Assembly (NCBI GenBank): GCA_023231005.1
Contig: JALNWG010000041.1
Span: 1 to 13,536 of the forward strand
Direction: 5' to 3'
Length of the DNA: 13,536 bases
Source: Bacteroidales bacterium
GTDB lineage: Bacteria; Bacteroidota; Bacteroidia; Bacteroidales; FEN-979
The notes under the pieces are model-generated. The model made no database searches and was not told the DNA's origin. It worked only from the letters and a program-made list of their open reading frames with translations. The stretch's first letter is position 1. Every line of letters starts with the position of its first letter. This document shows positions 7,101-13,536 of this stretch, piece after piece. Position numbers and translations under genes: made by a program.

Positions 7101-8976
7101 CGCTGCCCATGAAATGCATTCCGATTTGCTGGTAACCGGCTCCTTCGCATGCTTCACACCGTCCTCCCGGGGTATTAAAAGAAAACCGGCTTTTATCAAA
7201 CCCCCGCGATACAGCTTCCGGCATCGATGCAAAGAGCTCCCTTACCCGGTCAAACAATCCTGTATAGGTGGCGGGATTGCTTCTTGGAGTACGGCCAATG
7301 GGCGACTGGTCCACAGCAATGATCTTCCCGATTTTATCCCATCCCGATATTTCATCACATTTTCCAACGTTTTCGCGCCCTCCCTGAAAAGTATTGCGTA
7401 GAAAATTTCCAAGGGTGAAATTGACCAGTGTAGATTTTCCGGCACCCGATACGCCGGTTACAACATTCAAAGAACCAAGTTGAAAGGCAACGTCAATATT
7501 TTTCAGGTTATTTGCCCTGGCCCCTTTGATTAGAATGGTCCCGGTCTCTTTTCGAATTGGAGCAGCAATTCCGGAAGGCACTCCGGCCAATAAAAATTCC
7601 AGCGTTTTACTTTTCAAACGAATAGATTCCGGCAACCGGTTCAACTCGCTGACCGCAGAATTCACCAGGATCTCACCTCCATGTTCTCCAGGACCCGGGC
7701 CAACATCAATCAACCAATCGGCCTGGCGGATGAATTCCTCATCATGCTCAACAACCAACACCGAATTCCCTTTATCACGCAAATCTTTTAAAATATCAAT
7801 GAGCCCCGAAACTTCATGGGGATGAAGCCCAATCGAAGGTTCATCAAAAATATAAAGGATCCCGCTGAGGTCCGAGTTGGCCTGCGTAGTTAGCCGGAGC
7901 CGCTGCGCTTCCCCTCCCGACAAAGAGCCGGAGTCGCGTCGAAGAGAAAGATAACCCAATCCCAGCCGCTCCATTAACCCGATCCTGCGGACAATGGGAG
8001 CAATAACCGGGGCAGCAATTTCCAGATCCTGACCGTTAAAATCCCAATCTTCCAATAATTTCCGGAGATCATTGAGTTGCAAATCGCAAAGCCTGTCGAT
8101 CGACATTCCATGGATCTGAAACGACCGGGCTTTTTCATTCAGTCTGGATCCGTGACAAACCGAACAGCTATCGGTTCGGACAAACCGGAGGATGTTTTTA
8201 TTTCGGTCGCGCAGGAGGATGTTCTCCATCACCGGAAGGATTCCTTTATAATAGCCCATCTCCCGTGGCTTGGCCGTGATCCCGCTCCAACGCATACGCG
8301 ATTCAAGAGGATGTTTGCCATAGGGTATCTCGATTTTTTCACTCCCGTATAGCACAATATGCTGCTGTTCCGGGGTAAGATCCTGCCAGGGAATATCTAC
8401 ATTAAATCCCTCAGCCCGGCAAACCTGGTCGAGAACATCCAAAGTAACTTGTGAGTACATGATATAACCATTGGGTGCGGTGAGAACCAGAGCACCCTGG
8501 CGCAACGTTTTACTGGCATCGGCAATCATTAATTTAGGATCGAGACGATCTTCCACTCCCAGACCTTTGCAATGCGGACAAGCTCCTTCGGGCGAATTGA
8601 AAGAAAAAAGGCTGCGGTGTGCTTTCCCAATGCGGGCATAAAGCAATCGTAGATAATCATAAATCCCGGTGATGGTACCTACGGTGGAACGCTGGTTGTG
8701 GACGGACGACTGCTGTTTTACGGCTATGGCCGGCGATAAACCCTCAATCCGATCAACCTCCGGGCGTTTCATTTTACCTAAGAATTGACGGGCATGAGTA
8801 GAAAAGGAACCCAGGTAGCGGCTCTCCGCTTCCCGGTAAAGAACATCAAAAATCAAAGAGGATTTTCCTGAACCGGAAACCCCGGTGATAACCACCAACT
8901 TGTTTTTCGGGATCTCAACGGAAACAGACTTCAGGTTGTTCTCCGATGCATTCCGGATAATAATAGGATCATTCAT
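4150..8976 (-). CDS. Double-length UvrA2-like ATPase: two UvrA copies fused in one 1608-aa chain
   Basis: UvrA is the DNA damage-sensing ABC ATPase of nucleotide excision repair; UvrA2-type paralogues lack UvrB contact and are linked to DNA-lesion or DNA-drug tolerance. Copy 1 spans about residues 1-805, copy 2 about 828-1608, joined by a linker (KTTKIQPAPAQNS region). There are four Walker A motifs (GVSGSGKS 32-39, GVSGAGKS 508-515, GVSGSGKS 857-864 and 1340-1347) and four LSGGE(A/S)QR signatures (352, 697, 1182, 1523). Four-Cys zinc sites are seen in every half: C133/C136 with C271/C274; C607/C610 with C630/C633; C960/C963 with C1098/C1101; C1433/C1436 with C1456/C1459. Walker A to signature in the first ATPase domain is about 315 residues against about 450 in E. 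coli UvrA, so the UvrB-binding region is missing. The fourth ATPase domain has a Glu-Glu Walker B (LFEEPS) and no normal Q-loop. The chain stops at GEEGGWI, shorter than usual. No frameshift was seen. A same-strand excision-repair partner is not visible here. Confidence 0.93.
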   Translation of the reverse strand: MNDPIIIRNASENNLKSVSVEIPKNKLVVITGVSGSGKSSLIFDVLYREAESRYLGSFSTHARQFLGKMKRPEVDRIEGLSPAIAVKQQSSVHNQRSTVGTITGIYDYLRLLYARIGKAHRSLFSFNSPEGACPHCKGLGVEDRLDPKLMIADASKTLRQGALVLTAPNGYIMYSQVTLDVLDQVCRAEGFNVDIPWQDLTPEQQHIVLYGSEKIEIPYGKHPLESRMRWSGITAKPREMGYYKGILPVMENILLRDRNKNILRFVRTDSCSVCHGSRLNEKARSFQIHGMSIDRLCDLQLNDLRKLLEDWDFNGQDLEIAAPVIAPIVRRIGLMERLGLGYLSLRRDSGSLSGGEAQRLRLTTQANSDLSGILYIFDEPSIGLHPHEVSGLIDILKDLRDKGNSVLVVEHDEEFIRQADWLIDVGPGPGEHGGEILVNSAVSELNRLPESIRLKSKTLEFLLAGVPSGIAAPIRKETGTILIKGARANNLKNIDVAFQLGSLNVVTGVSGAGKSTLVNFTLGNFLRNTFQGGRENVGKCDEISGWDKIGKIIAVDQSPIGRTPRSNPATYTGLFDRVRELFASMPEAVSRGFDKSRFSFNTPGGRCEACEGAGYQQIGMHFMGSVEVVCEACEGHRFDEATLAIRYRDKNIFEILELTINSAIAFFNGEPKILHYLQALDDLGLGYLTLGQRSSTLSGGEAQRVKLATELAKPQAAHTLYLLDEPTTGLHDADVVNLLTSLNTLVRQGHTVIVIEHHLGLIASAGHIIDLGPGSGREGGNLVFSGSPTEIIRCTESLTGQALKEYRKTTKIQPAPAQNSVEWAGAASSIKLKGVTTNNLKNISVEIPHQKITVITGVSGSGKSSLAFDTIFAEGQNRFLEGFSTYFRSQVGMEEKASFEELTGLTATFAIDQRMPGHNPRSTVGTLSEIYDAYRLLYSRMGMSVVTSSLYSFNHQHGACPLCDGLGFIIACDPEKLITHPERSILSGAMDGTKTGKFYGDPYGQYVATLKTVGEKLGIDFAKPWQMLNEKEKNIVLDGTGEESYQVTWEFLRNNRRGEYQFSGPWQGLINLVGEEYLRKHADRRGEGMMPLMKQTTCAACNGSRLQPEALRYRVNGLNIAELSARSVKAAIVFFNDLSHLPINGPNQKLIPDLIREILQKLGFLDKLGLSYLTLDRASSTLSGGESQRIKLANQLGSGLTGLTYILDEPTMGLHSRDICQLIDLIRSLKEAGNTVIMVEHNKEVILAADYIIDMGPGAGKQGGQIVAEGAPAEIIKNPDSITGVYLSMEYQGFTKSSVDRIKSNAAGVRPTLFIQNAYSNNLKGFDLDLPLGGIIAITGVSGSGKSTLMDSVILASWKNKKATGCTLIKGLEHFHQVVRVHPQTGFTSNLATMATYTGIFEIIRDLYASLPEAKQKGFGKNHFSYLGKEGRCPACEGSGKIRVSMDFLADVKMECERCGGKRYKPEILTCRYRGYSIADILELTLLEARAVFEDQKNLMQSLQILETVGLGYLQLGQSLDTLSGGESQRLVLSVELMKTGKGATLYLFEEPSTGLHFADIEHLITLFHKLAGNGNTLMVIEHDPMILAEADRIIELGPGSGEEGGWI

Positions 8977-9274
8977 TTAAATTTCAGGTTTCGGAGTATC
9001 CGTATTGAGCCATGGAATCCAGTGTACTCTTTTTCCCCATCGAAAAAATGAAGAAAAGAGTTACAACGTGGAAAGCGTGTTTCCATTCTTAATGTCGGCT
9101 GAAAATAAGTCCATAAAAGTAAGAAATTCACCGGATGAAGATCAGAAAAGCGATCAGAAAAACGCTTGACCTTAAATTTTCATTTTTTTTGAAACAGAAA
9201 ATGTACTAATTTGTCCCGCTGAAATATATAAAATGTCGGTTTTTGGGTAATAGAACAAATAAAACCATACAATT
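8977..9274. other. Divergent intergenic region with small repeats
   Basis: This 298-base region lies between the starts of the UvrA-like gene (minus) and the beta-propeller gene (plus), so it should hold both promoters. Seen in it: an 8-base perfect inverted repeat, ACTCTTTT (9026-9033) and AAAAGAGT (9054-9061), with a 20-base loop; a tandem 12-base direct repeat, GATCAGAAAAGC (9140-9151) then GATCAGAAAAAC (9152-9163); and TTTG (9188-9191) followed 15 bases later by TAATTTG (9207-9213), a near match to the Bacteroidota -33/-7 promoter with one base missing in the -7 box and short spacing. None is conclusive. Confidence 0.35.
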
Positions 9275-10729
9275 ATGAGAAATCTGGCTTTATCCGTATT
9301 ATTCCTGCTGTTTTTCAGTGTTCAGCTTTTTTCGCAACAGAGAACAACAACCTGGGAAAAAGTATATGAGCTGGGAGGTGGAGCTTTCTTCTCGGTAAAA
9401 ACTGATTTTGAAGGGAATTATCTGGTAGCCGGACGGTCGGATACCTTCGATTATTCCGGGACTGTGGTTGCCCGGTCCATGACAATGAAAGTTGATCCCT
9501 CCGGATCCATTATCTGGGCAACGAATTTCAATGAAGGTTTTTTTTCACAAGCCAATTCGTTAACCCTGGCAGATAATGCCGGAAACTGTGTCATTTCAGG
9601 ATACTCTTACTTTGGAGGAGATTATGGTGGAATGTTTATGATGAAATATGATGCGTCAAGTCAGATGGCCTGGGCTCAGAACTACGGTTATCCAAACCAG
9701 GAAATGTGCGGAGGAAGCATCGCCACAACCACCGACGGGGGATTTATTGTTGCCGGGAACAAGGATTCAATCCTCTATGTGATGAAAACCGGGCCATCGG
9801 CCGATTCTCTTTGGATGAGAACCTTTCCGGATATTAAGCCGCTCACAGGAGGATTTGGGGGGGTGGGGCTATGCTTCATGGGCAATATCCGGCAAACTAC
9901 CGACAATGGGTACATTATTTGCTTCTCATCCCTTCCGCTGCCAGAAATGTGTGTTATGAAACTCAACAGCCAGGGAAACATGCTATGGAAAAAAACATAC
10001 AACACCGGGGCATATTCAATGGGAAACTACATTGTTGAGACAGCCGACGGAAATTATGTTGCCTGCGGAATTCAGGCAGTCACTGTTGGGGCAGGTGATC
10101 AGGATGCAAAAGTTGTGAAAATTGATCCCCAGGGTAATATCATCTGGGAAAAAGAATATGACAAATTCGGATTCTTTGATGGCTTCAACGCCGTGGTAAT
10201 GGACGGAAATGGCGATTTCATTGCTGCCGGGAATACACAAAATGATTATACAGGCAATATTAATTTTGCCTATGTCGTCAAATTCAACAACCTTGGCGAT
10301 ACTTTATGGACCACAACTGATGGAGAAGGAACCATTTTCACACAGGAGTGTATTTATGGGCTGGATCTCGCCACCGACGGAGGAACTATTCTTTGCGGAT
10401 CAAGAGGAAGCAAATTGTTTATGGCCCGGATAGATGCAAATGGCCAAGGGTTCGTAGGTATCAATAATATACACCATGAGCAACCCAATGACTTTACAAT
10501 CTCGGTCACCGATCGTGAAATCGCAATTGATGTCGATCCTTCCATTATTAATCCTTCCGACAATATCAGGATCAACATCCTTGATATGATCGGAAGATCG
10601 TGTAACACCACTTGGACAGAACACAACGGTAAGATCATTGTCAACATAAACAACCTGAACCAGGGAATATATCTGGTAGAAATTCAAAACAAGAATATCC
10701 GAAAAACCGTGAAATTTGTGAAGCAATGA
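9275..10729 (+). CDS. Secreted seven-bladed beta-propeller protein with T9SS C-terminal tail
   Basis: Residues 1-20 are a signal peptide (MRNLALSVLFLLFFSVQLFS, then QQ). Seven repeats follow, each built around a Trp strand and a later (T)-x-DG-x-(Y/F)-(I/V)-x-x-G segment. The Trp residues are W27, W81, W133, W180, W238, W291 and W345, spaced 47-58 residues, as in delta-60/WD-like seven-bladed propellers. Examples are MAWAQNYG with TTTDGGFIVAG, and MLWKKTYN with ETADGNYVACG. Residues ~405-484 are a type IX secretion sorting tail (TIGR04183-like): NIRINILDMIGR, GKIIVNINNLNQGIYLVEI, KTVKFVKQ. The protein should thus cross the outer membrane by T9SS and be surface-attached or released. Its ligand is unknown. 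The start at 9275 follows an AT-rich leader. The transporter gene begins 66 bases downstream on the same strand, with no obvious terminator between. Confidence 0.88.
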   Translation: MRNLALSVLFLLFFSVQLFSQQRTTTWEKVYELGGGAFFSVKTDFEGNYLVAGRSDTFDYSGTVVARSMTMKVDPSGSIIWATNFNEGFFSQANSLTLADNAGNCVISGYSYFGGDYGGMFMMKYDASSQMAWAQNYGYPNQEMCGGSIATTTDGGFIVAGNKDSILYVMKTGPSADSLWMRTFPDIKPLTGGFGGVGLCFMGNIRQTTDNGYIICFSSLPLPEMCVMKLNSQGNMLWKKTYNTGAYSMGNYIVETADGNYVACGIQAVTVGAGDQDAKVVKIDPQGNIIWEKEYDKFGFFDGFNAVVMDGNGDFIAAGNTQNDYTGNINFAYVVKFNNLGDTLWTTTDGEGTIFTQECIYGLDLATDGGTILCGSRGSKLFMARIDANGQGFVGINNIHHEQPNDFTISVTDREIAIDVDPSIINPSDNIRINILDMIGRSCNTTWTEHNGKIIVNINNLNQGIYLVEIQNKNIRKTVKFVKQ

Positions 10730-10795
10730 TTCCGGATATAAAAATGGAATTGAAAGCCCGGATGCTGATACAGATCCTAAATCCGTTGCAATAGC

Positions 10796-13084
10796 ATGAA
10801 CAACTACCAGAAATTGCTGATTCTGTCATTCATTCTTGTTTTTTGGGGATGCGGACATAAAGAAATGCAGATTACATCCCTCGAAATGCTTAAAGGAGGG
10901 AAAACGTTTGCCGTTCCTACTGGAACTGTTGCCGATCAGTTTGTGTTAAAAAAATTCCCGGACGCAAAACTCGAATATTATAACAGCGTATTTGATTGTT
11001 CTATGGCAGTCAAAGACGGGAAAGCCGACGCGGTAATTTATGATCTTCCCATCCTGAAAAACATTGCGGCAAAAAACGAAGGTCTGATCGTTCTGGACGA
11101 ACTGCTTTTTGATGATCAGTATGGATTTGCTGTCAGAATGGGAGATACCGCTCTGAAAAGAGCCATGGATGATGTACTTGTTCAATTAAAATCCGACGGA
11201 ACTTACGATGACATGCTCAAACGCTGGTTCCCTTCAAAAGGACGCGTTGGTCCCATGCCGGAATTTAAATTCAACCCCGAAAACGATGTGCTGAAATTCG
11301 GGACGGCTGCCGTTACCGAACCGATGTCGTTTGTCGATAGCAATAAACAGGTTACCGGATTCGATGTAGAATACGCCTGTTACATCGCAAAGAAATTAGG
11401 AAAAAAGATAGAGGTCGTCGACATGGAATTTGGAGCCCTTCTTCCAGCCCTGATTTCAGGCAAAGTCGATATGATCGGTGCCGGACTATCCATCACCGGG
11501 GAAAGAGCAAAAAAAGTCCTTTTTTCCCAATGTTACTATCCAAGTGGCATCGCTGCAGCAGTCAAAGACTACGGGCAAAAGAGTCCCGAACCGGCCGGTC
11601 TCAAAATAAAAACCCTCGATGATCTGAAAAACAAACGCATCGGGGTGTTGCTTGGGAGTATTCACGATGCCTATGCCACGAAAGAGTTCCCAGGAGCTGC
11701 GATTTTTCAGTATCCCAATATTTCCGATCTGTTGTTCGGTTTGAATTCGGATAAAGTGGATGTCGCCTTTTTTGACCATACTTCCCTGAAAGACATCCTC
11801 AGCAAAAACCCAAAGCTTGCAATCCTCTCAAAAAACGTATTTACGGTTCCCATCGCTGCCGGGTTTAACAAGGAAAACGATAAGCTGCGCACCCGGTTCA
11901 ACACTTTTCTTAAAGAAATCCGTTCAGATGGCACCTATCTGGACATGGTTGACCGGTGGATGAACAAAGGCCTGACGAAAATGCCCGGAATTAAAAGCGC
12001 AAAAACCAACGGACTCCTGAAAGTCGGGGTAGTAAGTGATATCGGAATGCCTTTCACCATCATGAAAGATGGTAAACTGGTTGGCTTTGACATTGAACTG
12101 GCAACACGGTTTGCAGCGTATGCCGGTTTGGAGTTTGTCCCGGTTGACCTTCCGTTCGGAAGTCTGCTTGCCTCCATTTCTACCAACAAGATCGACCTGA
12201 TAACCAGTTCATTGATGATTACACCCGAAAGAAAAAAACAGATCGATTTTTCAGAACCTTATTATGAATCGGGCGTTAGCGTCGTTGCAAAAACGATAAA
12301 CATCGTCAATCCCATTGAAATGGAGGGAACACAGGTAAAAGAAACCGGTAATAAAACCGGAACCGGCAACCAATCGTTCTTCCAAGTTGTTACAACCAGT
12401 TTTTACAACAACATCATACTGGAAAATAGGTACTTGCATATTGTTGAGGGATTAAAAGTGACCGTACTCATTTCAATTCTTGCGGCAATCCTCGGGACCC
12501 TCATCGGCGGGTTGGTATGCTACATGAGGATGTCGAAACGAAAGCTGCTTTCTGGCTCAGCCAAGGCATATATTTCTCTTTTGAGAGGAATCCCCGTCCT
12601 GGTCCTGCTGATGATCATTTATTACGTAGCCTTTGCCTCGGTAAACATCAACCCTGTTATCGTAGCCATCATTGCATTCGGACTAAATTTCGGTGCCTAT
12701 GTTTCAGAGATGTTCAGAACCGGCATCGAAAGTATCGACAAAGGACAGAAAGAGGCTGCCATTGCAGGAGGCTTTTCAAAAGTCCAGACTTTCCTTTACA
12801 TCATTTTTCCACAGGCTTTGCGATACATCCTTCCCGTTTACAAGGGAGAGTTCATCTCCCTCCTGAAAATGACTTCCATTGTAGGATACATCGCGGTTGT
12901 GGACCTGACCAAGGCTGGCGATATCATCCGAAGCCGCACCTTCGATGCATTTTTCCCCCTGATCATGGTGGCTGTATTGTACCTCTTTCTTGCCTGGCTG
13001 ATGACCTGGGCTCTGGGACGAATTGAAATTTCAGTAGATCCCCGAAAAAAACAGATTAAAAAAATGAAGGAGGAAACCCGATGA
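10796..13084 (+). CDS. Amino-acid ABC importer: substrate-binding domains fused to permease (SBP-permease)
   Basis: This is a 762-residue GlnH/GlnP-type fusion for uptake of a polar amino acid. Residues 1-18 are a signal sequence; C19 (FWGC) could be a loose lipobox. Residues 27-147 are only the second lobe plus last helix of an SBP_bac_3 domain (SLEMLKGGKTFAVPTGTVAD ... DGKADAVIYDLP ... SDGTYDDMLKRWF). Residues 166-391 are a complete SBP_bac_3 domain (LKFGTAAVTEPMSF, GFDVEYA, GER with R237, DVAFFD with D327, SDGTYLDMVDRWM). Residues 407-500 are a first lobe alone (LLKVGVVSDIGMPF, GFDIELA, MITPERKKQIDFSEPYYESG with R479). A Gly/Thr/Asn linker follows, then the permease at ~535-745 with about five membrane helices and the EAA loop at 653-681 (EAAIAGGF ... 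FPQALRYILP). The SBP parts are expected on the periplasmic side. The stop overlaps the ATPase start by 4 bases (ATGA), indicating translational coupling. Confidence 0.9.
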   Translation: MNNYQKLLILSFILVFWGCGHKEMQITSLEMLKGGKTFAVPTGTVADQFVLKKFPDAKLEYYNSVFDCSMAVKDGKADAVIYDLPILKNIAAKNEGLIVLDELLFDDQYGFAVRMGDTALKRAMDDVLVQLKSDGTYDDMLKRWFPSKGRVGPMPEFKFNPENDVLKFGTAAVTEPMSFVDSNKQVTGFDVEYACYIAKKLGKKIEVVDMEFGALLPALISGKVDMIGAGLSITGERAKKVLFSQCYYPSGIAAAVKDYGQKSPEPAGLKIKTLDDLKNKRIGVLLGSIHDAYATKEFPGAAIFQYPNISDLLFGLNSDKVDVAFFDHTSLKDILSKNPKLAILSKNVFTVPIAAGFNKENDKLRTRFNTFLKEIRSDGTYLDMVDRWMNKGLTKMPGIKSAKTNGLLKVGVVSDIGMPFTIMKDGKLVGFDIELATRFAAYAGLEFVPVDLPFGSLLASISTNKIDLITSSLMITPERKKQIDFSEPYYESGVSVVAKTINIVNPIEMEGTQVKETGNKTGTGNQSFFQVVTTSFYNNIILENRYLHIVEGLKVTVLISILAAILGTLIGGLVCYMRMSKRKLLSGSAKAYISLLRGIPVLVLLMIIYYVAFASVNINPVIVAIIAFGLNFGAYVSEMFRTGIESIDKGQKEAAIAGGFSKVQTFLYIIFPQALRYILPVYKGEFISLLKMTSIVGYIAVVDLTKAGDIIRSRTFDAFFPLIMVAVLYLFLAWLMTWALGRIEISVDPRKKQIKKMKEETR

Positions 13085-13536
13085 TCAAAGTAAATAACCT
13101 GTCAAAACATTTTGGCGATCTGGTTGTCCTGAATGATATTTGTGTGGAAATCAAAAAAGGAGAAGTCATTTCGGTAATCGGTCCTTCAGGAACCGGAAAA
13201 AGTACTTTGCTCCGATGCCTCAATCTTCTGGAAACGCCCGATGGCGGTTCCATCTATATTGACGGTATCCCGCTGCTCGATAAACGCACCAACGTTCCGG
13301 CCCTCAGGCAACGGATGGGAATGGTTTTTCAGTCATTTAATCTCTATGCACATCTCTCTGTTCTGGAAAATCTGACCATCGGTCCAGTTAAACTCCTTGG
13401 GAAGAAAAAAGCCGAAGCCAATGAAATCGGGATACGGCTGCTTAAAATAGTGGGATTAGCCGAAAAAGCGCATAATTTTCCTGATGAACTTTCAGGTGGG
13501 CAGAAACAAAGGGTTGCCATCGCCCGCTGTATGGCC
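13081..13536 (+). CDS. Polar amino-acid ABC transporter ATP-binding protein (3' end outside window)
   Basis: The first 152 codons are present; the frame runs off the right edge. This is the GlnQ/HisP-class ATPase expected to drive the fused SBP-permease encoded immediately upstream. Visible motifs: Walker A GPSGTGKS at residues 34-41; LLRCLNLLETPDGG, typical of the polar amino-acid subfamily; Q-loop MVFQSFNLYAHLSVLENL with Q84; and signature ELSGGQKQRVAIARCMA from residue 136. Walker B, D-loop and H-loop lie beyond the window. ATG 13081 shares the ATGA with the upstream stop codon and is preceded by AGGAGG at 13068-13073, an unusually good Shine-Dalgarno for this genome. It probably assembles as a dimer under the permease domains. 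I give no gene symbol because the substrate is not certain. Confidence 0.95.
   Translation, partial: MIKVNNLSKHFGDLVVLNDICVEIKKGEVISVIGPSGTGKSTLLRCLNLLETPDGGSIYIDGIPLLDKRTNVPALRQRMGMVFQSFNLYAHLSVLENLTIGPVKLLGKKKAEANEIGIRLLKIVGLAEKAHNFPDELSGGQKQRVAIARCMA

Noticed and set aside
4150..8976. Possibility that the UvrA-like frame is two separate genes
   Set aside because: There is no stop codon between the copies and the linker near residues 805-828 stays in frame, so a single polypeptide is the direct reading.
1..13536. CRISPR array, tRNA/rRNA, prophage or defence-system genes
   Set aside because: No regularly spaced repeats, RNA gene hallmarks, integrases or recognisable defence effectors were seen on either strand.

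Overview
The window looks like chromosomal DNA of a Bacteroidota bacterium, probably from the Bacteroidales or a related lineage. The evidence is secreted proteins ending their signal peptides in A-Q or S-Q, a C-terminal type IX secretion (T9SS) tail on the 484-residue protein, an IgGFc-binding/CHU-type Ig-like adhesin, AT-rich leaders mostly without Shine-Dalgarno sequences, and one TAnnTTTG promoter element. No RNA genes, CRISPR array, insertion sequence or phage gene was found.

Layout. (1) Positions 1-2134, minus strand: the N-terminal 711 codons of a large secreted adhesin (IgGFc-binding N-terminal domain, then Ig-like modules), cut by the window edge. (2) 2316-2735, minus: a small orphan secreted protein. 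(3) 2736-3234: a gene-poor stretch that contains, at 3034-3129, a decayed copy of part of the adhesin's first Ig-like module (74 of 96 bases and 23 of 32 residues identical, no indel). (4) 3235-4137, plus: a short DUF2007-like protein followed by a DedA/VTT membrane protein, probably one operon. (5) 4150-8976, minus: a 1608-residue UvrA-type protein made of two complete UvrA2-like copies in one chain, with four ABC ATPase domains. It lacks the length needed for the UvrB-binding domain, and its fourth nucleotide-binding domain is degenerate. (6) 9275-10729, plus: a secreted seven-bladed beta-propeller protein with a T9SS tail. (7) 10796-13536, plus: a polar amino-acid ABC importer. A single 762-residue polypeptide carries substrate-binding domains plus the permease, and overlaps by 4 bases the start of its ATPase gene, which runs off the window.

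The two most unusual architectures are the doubled UvrA and the transporter. The transporter has one intact substrate-binding domain inserted between two complementary half domains (second lobe first, first lobe last), which together would make a second, circularly permuted binding domain. The genes do not form one pathway. The window reads as surface/adhesion genes on the left, a membrane and nucleic-acid maintenance pair that converge in the middle, and nutrient uptake on the right. Family assignments rest on motif recognition by eye; no database search was run.
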